Below are positions 58,045 to 64,000 of a stretch of 64,000 nucleotides of DNA, piece by piece. This DNA is from a virus, in the IMG/VR virus record IMGVR_UViG_3300036985_005960, positions 1 to 64,000 of that record. One strand, given 5' to 3'. Below the pieces are notes generated by a model that had not been told where the DNA came from, made no database searches, and worked only from the letters and a program-made list of their open reading frames with translations. Position numbers and translations under genes: made by a program. Each line of letters opens with the position of its first letter. Position 1 is the first letter of the stretch.

Positions 58045-58450
58045 TTTTTAAATTTAAATTAAATTGTTTATTATTTTCCATAGCAATAATGTATTCTTTA
58101 GTATCTTTACTAAATTCTTTTACTTTAAGCCTAGGAAAACCTGGATTTTTTATATATCCTAAATCTTCATACTTTTTTATAAGAGATATTTGACCTTCAG
58201 ATAATTTTAATCCATTAGGAATTACAATCATATTAAATGGTACATCAAAGTAACCCATTAATACTACTTTAGGAGTTCCTAATATATTATCTTTAATCAC
58301 TCCAACACCATAGTATTTAGAAGATTTCTTTTTGTATAATCCAGCTTCAATAAGAGTTATTCTTTCACTACTAATAAAAGGATAAATTTTATCTTTGCAT
58401 TTTTCATTGTATTCCGCATTTATTAATACAGACTCAGTTTTCACATCCAT
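58007..58450 (-). CDS. Unknown 147-residue protein
   Basis: Mixed alpha/beta, basic (YKKKSSKYYGVGVIKDNIL; VVLMGYFDVPFNMIVIPNG). The end overlaps the polymerase start by 38 bases, suggesting coupling. No family recognised. Confidence 0.72.
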   Translation of the reverse strand: MDVKTESVLINAEYNEKCKDKIYPFISSERITLIEAGLYKKKSSKYYGVGVIKDNILGTPKVVLMGYFDVPFNMIVIPNGLKLSEGQISLIKKYEDLGYIKNPGFPRLKVKEFSKDTKEYIIAMENNKQFNLNLKNDISNNESRKSL

Positions 58451-58451
58451 T

Positions 58452-58895
58452 TCATTCTAATTTATTAAATATATTATTTAAGAGTTTTTGAGATAAAGTA
58501 AACGCTTCTAAATCAAAATTTGATAACTCTTTTCTAGGTACTAACGTTATAGATTCACATTGTAATTTATTATTAAATGTTGCAATAACAGTTTCCCCTT
58601 TCGTAGGCAAAAATTCTATATCTTCTAATTGATTAAACCATAAAGTACCACTACAAAAACAATGTTTGACTTCTTCAAATAAACATTCCTCTCGATGACC
58701 TAATATGGATAATACTTCCATTAATTTTTCTTTTGAAGCAACACGCAAATTAACTATAAACCTAGATTTACTACCATCATTTATAAGATAAGACGGTTTT
58801 ACTGTTGTTGCACATTTGCAAAGAAAAGTTCCTGGCTTTAATATCTGATATAGATATAAATGCTCTCTTTTAAAAATCGGGGCATTATTTATCAT
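58452..58895 (-). CDS. Unknown 147-residue protein, possible nucleic-acid binder
   Basis: Beta-rich with several Cys (TFLCKCATTVKPSYLIN; HREECLFEEVKHCFCSG) and SRFIVNLRVASKEKL, which is reminiscent of an OB-like strand pattern. It overlaps the helicase by 4 bases and lies one base before the next gene. Function unknown. Confidence 0.7.
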   Translation of the reverse strand: MINNAPIFKREHLYLYQILKPGTFLCKCATTVKPSYLINDGSKSRFIVNLRVASKEKLMEVLSILGHREECLFEEVKHCFCSGTLWFNQLEDIEFLPTKGETVIATFNNKLQCESITLVPRKELSNFDLEAFTLSQKLLNNIFNKLE

Positions 58896-60310
58896 AATCC
58901 TAATTCATTTTTAATTGATTCAGGTAATAAACTTTGTGATACTTTATATTTTTTATTGTAAATGAACAAAATATTTTTTGCTCTTGTACAAGAAACATAT
59001 AAAGACTGAAGTTTATTTTTGACTTTATTTTTAGTTACAGATAAAATATCATCTTCAAAGACAATTACATTATTATAAGTAGAACCCTGACTTCGATGAC
59101 TATTGTTTGCAATAGCATATTCAAATTCACAAAATTCTTCTTTAAATTTATAATAGTCTTTCCATTGACGTTTATCCATTTCCGCTGCTCTTTTTAAAGT
59201 AAGCAACATATCATTATATAACAATTTACCTCTCTTAGTATCTAATACTACTATTTGTTGATTAGTGGTTTCAGATATTGGATTAGGATCTAATTTTAAA
59301 GACAAACACGGAATGTTATGTGGTCCATTTATCTCAATAAAAGATACGATTTTAAAACATTGATTATTATGTATTAAACCATTTTTGTATCCACCTGAAC
59401 TAATAACAACTTCTCCACTAATAAATTGAGGGAACTCATCGTAATTAGATGTACCTAATTGATCTTTGTATAGATGAACTCTCATTTCAGTATTAATAAT
59501 ATCGATAGTTTTTCTACGATATGCAATAGATCGTAAATCATTTATACCATTATCTTTGGTATGATACAATTTAGTAATTCTAATAACATCTTCTATATTA
59601 TTAAGATATATAACTCCTTTACCGTCTTCACTGATTTCACTTGTTCTTTTATCAAATCCGCGTCTTGTGGCAAATTCATTTATAAGATATTTTGATCCAG
59701 CCTTACCAGAATTTATAACAGAAATTTCATCTCTAATAACTTGTGCTAATTCATAAATATGACCTCCGTATCGGACTGATTTTAAAAGTTCAGCTTTAGT
59801 AAACTTAAAACTTACAGAATCTGTTTCATTGATTTCATTAACAGCAGGTAATTGAAATGGATCTCCAGTATAAATAACTTTTGCTTTAGTGCTTTTAAAG
59901 TGCATAACAAGATTATGAGTATTCTCATCAACCATACTACACTCATCAATCACAATTATATTTGCATCCTCAATAGGTAATCTAAAATTTTCATTAAATT
60001 TATCTATTCTTGGTACAAAAGAAATTTCGCCATCTTCATCAATAGTCTGTCGCATGTTAAGCAATTTTGCAATTGTCATACAAGTAGCAACAGAACCTAA
60101 GATGTCTTCCAACACTGATTTCGCAACGTGAGATACGGTAGCAGCAATTATATTATCATAGCCTGTTAAAACATTCTTTAAAATAGTAGATTTGCCTGCA
60201 CCTGCTACACCTTTCAAAGTAAATATTTCTTCTGATTCAGATTCTAGAAATGCTAGCATAGAATCGGCAACAATTTGTTGTTCGGGTGTTAATATTATTT
60301 TTTCGCTCAT
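58892..60310 (-). CDS. SF1B DNA helicase, Dda/RecD-type
   Basis: A 472-residue SF1 helicase with all main motifs: Walker A GVAGAGKST at 34-42, Walker B VIDECSMV, motif III GDPFQLP, a Q-rich region, NNSHRSQGSTYNNVIV (motif V) and YVSCTRAK (motif VI). Size and motif wording fit the Dda/RecD family of 5'-3' helicases, which help start replication forks or remove proteins. It is directly downstream of the vWA gene by a 4-base overlap, linking the chaperone-like pair to replication. Confidence 0.94.
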   Translation of the reverse strand: MSEKIILTPEQQIVADSMLAFLESESEEIFTLKGVAGAGKSTILKNVLTGYDNIIAATVSHVAKSVLEDILGSVATCMTIAKLLNMRQTIDEDGEISFVPRIDKFNENFRLPIEDANIIVIDECSMVDENTHNLVMHFKSTKAKVIYTGDPFQLPAVNEINETDSVSFKFTKAELLKSVRYGGHIYELAQVIRDEISVINSGKAGSKYLINEFATRRGFDKRTSEISEDGKGVIYLNNIEDVIRITKLYHTKDNGINDLRSIAYRRKTIDIINTEMRVHLYKDQLGTSNYDEFPQFISGEVVISSGGYKNGLIHNNQCFKIVSFIEINGPHNIPCLSLKLDPNPISETTNQQIVVLDTKRGKLLYNDMLLTLKRAAEMDKRQWKDYYKFKEEFCEFEYAIANNSHRSQGSTYNNVIVFEDDILSVTKNKVKNKLQSLYVSCTRAKNILFIYNKKYKVSQSLLPESIKNELGL

Positions 60311-61296
60311 AATTTTATTTGTTTTCCATTATTTAATTTGCATAATGAAATTGCATTTTTATTCGTAATACCAGTATTAAAAATAAAAACTTGATTATTC
60401 AATATTAAACTAGACGGCATAAAATCTTCTCCATCGTTTAATATTATTAGCTTTTGATTAAAAAATCTTTTAGATATTTGCTTGAATAGCTTCTCATAAT
60501 CAATATCCATAGAATAATATTGTGTTGTAGAAAATTTATTTAACTTTTCTTCTAAGGTCTTTAGAATAATAAATTCTCCATTACAATAATAATGAATATC
60601 TTTGTTCATATAAGAAATAAAAGATTTTAACAAATTACTTATTGTCCTATTATGTTCAGACGACATAGAACTAGAAGTATCTTCTATAAATATTAGAAAA
60701 GATTTTTTATCATCATCTAATTCATTATGTTTACCTGATTCTTTAGTTAGAATATAACTATAATCCGGCCTCATTAAATTATGTTTCTTTAATGATAATG
60801 GTTTCTTAAATCCAATTATTTTATTTTTAGTCTTACAGCTATCTTCTTCATAACTGAGTAAACTATTAATGGAATTTAAAATATCATTATACTGAAGATT
60901 CTCATAAGTACATAAATTATTATCTAATTTGAAATCAAGATTATTTTTGTAATTAGTCAGATTATCTTCAACATCATTAATGGTATTATTTTCTATCATC
61001 AATAAATCTGTCTTATTTCCTAAATACTTAAGAACATACAGAGCTTGATGCAATACATTAGACTCAGACTTGTAAATACTTATAATATTATCTGGTATCT
61101 TTGATAGAAAATCAGTAATCTCATCTTCTACAGCAAATATATATTTATTAGATCTATTTTTATGTACAATAAAATGTATCAAATCATGAAGAAATCCAAC
61201 AGGTAAATAAAAATTATAACCGGTATATTCTTTATCTAATTCAATATTACAGAGATTTACTACACAGTTACTTTTTATTACTCTAGGATGGTACAT
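60307..61296 (-). CDS. vWA-domain protein, partner of MoxR ATPase
   Basis: The 329-residue protein carries a C-terminal von Willebrand A domain with an intact metal site, Asp206-x-Ser208-x-Ser210 in IFIEDTSSSMSS, and IILNDGED in the position of the third metal ligand. The N-terminal part (LPVGFLHDLIHFIVHKN; Tyr-rich) resembles the VWA-like DUF2201 arrangement. It overlaps the MoxR gene by 14 bases. MoxR-vWA pairs act together as ATP-driven assembly or metal-insertion chaperones in bacteria; here the target is unknown. Confidence 0.9.
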   Translation of the reverse strand: MYHPRVIKSNCVVNLCNIELDKEYTGYNFYLPVGFLHDLIHFIVHKNRSNKYIFAVEDEITDFLSKIPDNIISIYKSESNVLHQALYVLKYLGNKTDLLMIENNTINDVEDNLTNYKNNLDFKLDNNLCTYENLQYNDILNSINSLLSYEEDSCKTKNKIIGFKKPLSLKKHNLMRPDYSYILTKESGKHNELDDDKKSFLIFIEDTSSSMSSEHNRTISNLLKSFISYMNKDIHYYCNGEFIILKTLEEKLNKFSTTQYYSMDIDYEKLFKQISKRFFNQKLIILNDGEDFMPSSLILNNQVFIFNTGITNKNAISLCKLNNGKQIKL

Positions 61297-62401
61297 CAGG
61301 ATAAAGAGATTTTATATTTTTATATTTTATATCTAATGAATACATTAATTTAGAAGAGTGTTCCTCTACAGATATTAATAATTGATCGACAACTTTACTA
61401 TTAGTATTAGAGAATTCAAACTTGTTTAAAAGATTCCTCACTAATATTAATTCATAAAGATTACCTTCAAAATTATTACTAGAATTGATAACAGACAATC
61501 TCTCTCTAATCACTTTGAAAATGCCATTTTCAATAAGTAACTTAGATTTTAATTTAGTCTGAGTTTTATAAATATCAATCTTAGAAGTATCAATACCAGA
61601 AACAGTATCCAAATAATTTATATTTAATTTTAAAATAACATCTCCGCCTGCAGCAGCAATACGGGGACTAACTATTGTTTTAGTATTAGCACATAATTCA
61701 GATAGCAAAAGAAATTCATTTTCTTTTCCTTCGATTTTTTCTTTAAAATAAATTTCGAAAAATTTATAATAAGATTCAGCACTAAAATCCTTCCACACCA
61801 TTAAATGTTGTAAAGGAAAACGTTCATTATAAAAAGCTTTTAAAGTATCACTATAATTGAGATCTTGAGGAGATTTATTTCCAATAATGATAATATTCGA
61901 AATTTTACTTTCTTTAAAAATATTACCTTCTCTTAAACCTCTTTGTGAAATAATATCTTTCAAACAAGCAGCAACAGTAGGAGGAATATCAAGTCCTTCT
62001 TCTAATACTAATACGCTTGGTTTACAAAATATACTATTTTCAAAGGCAGTTTCTATTTTACTTTCATTTAGTAATTTTTGTAAATTAGGTATACCAAGTA
62101 ATTCTTCTGTTGTACATTCTTCATGTCCAACTTTAAATGTTAAAGGAATTCCTAATAATTCAAAAAATGAAACTACTAATTTAGATTTACTAAATCCTCC
62201 AGGTCCGAACAAAATAACATTTTGTCCTGTCGCGATTGAAGTATATAATACTTTAATAGATTCCTCTTGAAAAATAAAATTTTTACTGAGCTCTTCTGTT
62301 ACTTCTTCTAATGAAACTTCTAAAACTCTTGCTGATATCTTTTCGCTAATAATAGCGTTAGTATCCTCAAGATCGAATTTTATTTCATCAAATTTTTTCA
62401 T
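61283..62401 (-). CDS. MoxR-type AAA+ ATPase
   Basis: A 372-residue AAA+ protein: Walker A GPGGFSKS (66-73), the pre-sensor region HEECTTEELLGIP, Walker B VLVLEEG, sensor 1 IIIIGNKSP, and the arginine-finger region FYNERFPLQ. The Walker A lacks the usual sixth-position Gly, and Walker B begins with Glu instead of Asp, so hydrolysis should be tested. The MoxR family works with vWA proteins in remodelling complexes. It starts at the DUF3310-like gene's stop (one-base overlap). Confidence 0.91.
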   Translation of the reverse strand: MKKFDEIKFDLEDTNAIISEKISARVLEVSLEEVTEELSKNFIFQEESIKVLYTSIATGQNVILFGPGGFSKSKLVVSFFELLGIPLTFKVGHEECTTEELLGIPNLQKLLNESKIETAFENSIFCKPSVLVLEEGLDIPPTVAACLKDIISQRGLREGNIFKESKISNIIIIGNKSPQDLNYSDTLKAFYNERFPLQHLMVWKDFSAESYYKFFEIYFKEKIEGKENEFLLLSELCANTKTIVSPRIAAAGGDVILKLNINYLDTVSGIDTSKIDIYKTQTKLKSKLLIENGIFKVIRERLSVINSSNNFEGNLYELILVRNLLNKFEFSNTNSKVVDQLLISVEEHSSKLMYSLDIKYKNIKSLYPDVPS

Positions 62402-62865
62402 TATTTTTTCATTAATTTCTCGTCAACTATTTCACCTAATCCTTTTAATGCACAGTTCACCAGAAATGAAGGATTCATAACTCCACGTATACTCATAGGC
62501 ATATCAATAAATTGAGATCTGCCTAGACCATATTTTTTCTCAAAATTAACTGAATCTGTACCTGGATTATCAGAAGAATTAAATAGTTCAATTTTTTCTC
62601 GTAAATATTCAGCACATTTAGTATACCACATAGCTTTAACCATATCTTTTTCAATAGATACACCTTCTTTAATCCCGGCTCTATCTCGGTACTTGTCTAC
62701 TTGCATAAAACATAAAGTCCATGCTAAGAATGTACCATAGCATCTCTCTTGTTTATCAATATATTCTAGTACTGCTTGTTTATAATGTGCAGATGATCCA
62801 GTAGAACTATATTTTCCGCCATCTTTACTGCCTAATTCGTCTTTTTCAATTTTTTGTTCTTCCAT
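62401..62865 (-). CDS. DUF3310-like protein (T7 gp1.7-related)
   Basis: A 154-residue protein with SSAHYKQAVLEYIDKQ and VDKYRDRAGIKEGVSIEKD followed by MVKAMWYTKCAEYL, which matches the DUF3310 pattern (HYK..., then KY..RAGxK...DLxKAxWY). T7 gp1.7 of this family is a nucleotide kinase. The C-terminal 50 residues are unassigned. Its stop is shared with the MoxR start, so it could serve in the same unit. Activity is inferred from family only. Confidence 0.78.
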   Translation of the reverse strand: MEEQKIEKDELGSKDGGKYSSTGSSAHYKQAVLEYIDKQERCYGTFLAWTLCFMQVDKYRDRAGIKEGVSIEKDMVKAMWYTKCAEYLREKIELFNSSDNPGTDSVNFEKKYGLGRSQFIDMPMSIRGVMNPSFLVNCALKGLGEIVDEKLMKK

Positions 62866-62866
62866 C

Positions 62867-63361
62867 TTATTTAGTTTTTAATCCAATTGGTAAATGTGTT
62901 TCTCTTGGTGTATTCAATTCCATCATAATATCTAACAAATCAGCTTTGTCTTTTGGTCTATTATATTGCAATTTAGCATCAAGAATAGCCTTTAAAGGTA
63001 TTACAGAAAGGTCATTATCATATTTGGCATAACTGTTGATATATAAAAAATGTTTATAAGTAATAAAATTTATAAAAACAGCTTTTCCTTTATGCAAAGC
63101 CTGTATATAAAATATATCTTTATCACGATCAGCAGTTGTAGTTGGCCCATAGCTCTCACTCTTATAGTGAATATCAAAATTTTCTCTAATCCAATCTAAT
63201 TGTCTTTGACTAAAACCATAGATAATAATATCTATGTCTTCTGTTTCTCTTTTTAAAACATCATATACATGCTTCAGAACATAGCTACCACCCAAAAATA
63301 CATGATGAGTAGTAGTTACTGAGAATGATTCTAGTTTATGGAATATTTTCTTTAGTTCCAT
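62867..63361 (-). CDS. Nucleotidyltransferase-fold protein
   Basis: I start at the ATG at 63361 (MELKKIF), two bases after the upstream stop; an earlier in-frame ATG overlaps the upstream gene. The 164-residue protein has the nucleotidyltransferase motif FLGGSYVLKHV...TEDIDIII (GGS and DxD-like) and a C-terminal LKAILDAKLQYNRPKDKADL helix, as in MNT/AbiEii-like families. It may be a free-standing transferase or an antitoxin-type protein; no partner toxin is seen. Confidence 0.8.
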   Translation of the reverse strand: MELKKIFHKLESFSVTTTHHVFLGGSYVLKHVYDVLKRETEDIDIIIYGFSQRQLDWIRENFDIHYKSESYGPTTTADRDKDIFYIQALHKGKAVFINFITYKHFLYINSYAKYDNDLSVIPLKAILDAKLQYNRPKDKADLLDIMMELNTPRETHLPIGLKTK

Positions 63362-63363
63362 AA

Positions 63364-63765
63364 TTATCCTTTTAAAGCAGTATATTCTTCTGCAGTAATA
63401 TAAGACCATTGAATTCCATCAATAATTTTATTATCCTTGCATCTTTGTCTGATAGTTGTAGGATTTAGTTTAACGTTATCAGCTGCAACAGCTGCATTAC
63501 TAAATACTTTAACATATTTATTTTGTTCAATATTAAAATTTAATATCATCATAGGGCCGGTAGACTCTCCAATAATAGCTAATTCTAACAATCCGTTTGC
63601 TCCATCATTAGTAATTAAATTACTAGCTGGTTCCAAAACTTCTGTAACGACTTCAGCAACTTTTTTAGATGGATCTAATTTTTCTAAAACTGAATCTACT
63701 AATAAATGGAATTTATCCAGTTCAATAGCATCAATTTCTTGAGGTTTATTTGTGTTTGGGTTCAT
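63364..63765 (-). CDS. Unknown 133-residue protein with C-terminal NUMOD1-like HTH
   Basis: The N-terminal part is helical (KFHLLVDSVLEKLDPSKKV). The C-terminal part (SNAAVAADNVKLNPTTIRQR, then CKDNKIIDGIQWSYITAEEY) resembles a NUMOD1-type helix-turn-helix, often found on homing endonucleases, but no nuclease domain is present. It could be a DNA-binding or regulatory protein. Function unknown. Confidence 0.74.
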   Translation of the reverse strand: MNPNTNKPQEIDAIELDKFHLLVDSVLEKLDPSKKVAEVVTEVLEPASNLITNDGANGLLELAIIGESTGPMMILNFNIEQNKYVKVFSNAAVAADNVKLNPTTIRQRCKDNKIIDGIQWSYITAEEYTALKG

Positions 63766-63777
63766 ATTTAATTTTTA

Positions 63778-64000
63778 TTATAAATCGATTAATTTACTAT
63801 GTTTTTCGGAATCTTCAACTTTACCGATAAATTTATTTATTGTTGGATTTTCAGGGAAATCAAAACGAGGTTCACTGAGCATTCTTAGTAATACATAATT
63901 TTCTAAAAATATTGGTAAATAATCTTTTCCAAATTTTTCTATATATACATCACGAACAACACTAAAATAAGATTCATGCGTATCATCAGCTCTTTTTGCT
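63778..64000 (-). CDS. Unknown protein, N-terminus outside the window
   Basis: A reading frame on the - strand ends at 63778 (TAA) and is open to the right edge of the window: 73 residues are visible, ending ENPTINKFIGKVEDSEKHSK followed by LIDL. The composition is protein-like and the next gene begins 12 bases later, so it is a real gene cut by the edge. No family can be named from this fragment. Confidence 0.75.
   Translation of the reverse strand, partial: AKRADDTHESYFSVVRDVYIEKFGKDYLPIFLENYVLLRMLSEPRFDFPENPTINKFIGKVEDSEKHSKLIDL

Noticed and set aside
61887-62270. A + strand open frame of 127 codons opposite the MoxR gene, and many similar open frames opposite the large genes.
   Set aside because: They are antisense shadows of well-supported genes, with no family signal and no independent start context.

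Overview
The window is a very AT-rich segment of a tailed-phage genome, best explained as a large crAss-like phage (Crassvirales) infecting a Bacteroidota host. The main evidence is a 4,913-residue protein carrying the paired signature of the crAss-like virion RNA polymerase, RIPSQGKQS followed by GQDHDNDKL. Supporting signs are two long gene blocks that converge, giant proteins beside the polymerase, almost no Shine-Dalgarno sequences, one Bacteroidota-type promoter (TAnnTTTG), and proteins typical of Bacteroidota and their phages such as an Hc1-like histone. TAA, TGA and TAG all end genes and no long gene is broken by TAG, so the standard bacterial code applies. The size of the gene set and the density of intron and homing-endonuclease elements fit the larger crAss-like groups; that placement is inference.

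Bases 1-24,252 (+ strand) form the virion polymerase and ejected-protein block: the C-terminal part of a large protein cut by the window edge, the giant RNA polymerase, a 474-residue protein, and a 1,520-residue protein with a PD-(D/E)XK nuclease domain and a C-terminal hydrophobic segment. These are probably carried in the particle and injected with the DNA. A strong two-way hairpin terminator at about 24,265-24,315 separates the two convergent blocks.

Bases 24,322-64,000 (- strand; read from high to low coordinate) form a dense early/middle block. It runs from a partial gene at the right edge through a nucleotidyltransferase-fold protein, a DUF3310-like protein, a MoxR AAA+ ATPase with a vWA partner, a Dda/RecD-type helicase and a family A DNA polymerase. 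The polymerase is interrupted in motif B by a group I intron encoding a LAGLIDADG endonuclease. Then follow a DnaB-like ATPase, a RecT-like annealing protein, two paralogous proteins ending in a shared tail (candidate ssDNA-binding proteins), a Toprim primase, a GroEL-type chaperonin, an ATP-dependent DNA ligase, dCMP deaminase, a second RecA/DnaB-fold ATPase, a DUF932-like protein, a PD-(D/E)XK nuclease, a MazG-like protein and class I ribonucleotide reductase (NrdB, NrdA). The left end holds many small proteins, a protein with two HTH-like repeats and a vWA-like domain, an Hc1-like histone, a DEDDh exonuclease, RtcB RNA ligase, a CCA-adding-type nucleotidyltransferase and a possible primase-fold protein.

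Together the right-hand block supplies replication, recombination, nucleotide supply and probably RNA repair and protein folding. Small hairpin terminators at 25,980, 29,887, 32,031 and 50,133 divide it into transcription units, within which genes overlap by a few bases or abut. Four homing endonucleases of three families (LAGLIDADG, GIY-YIG twice, HNH) sit next to or within DNA-metabolism genes. No tRNA gene, CRISPR array or insertion sequence was seen. No gene-free stretch exceeds 300 bases; the longest ORF-free stretch is the 3' catalytic core of the intron.
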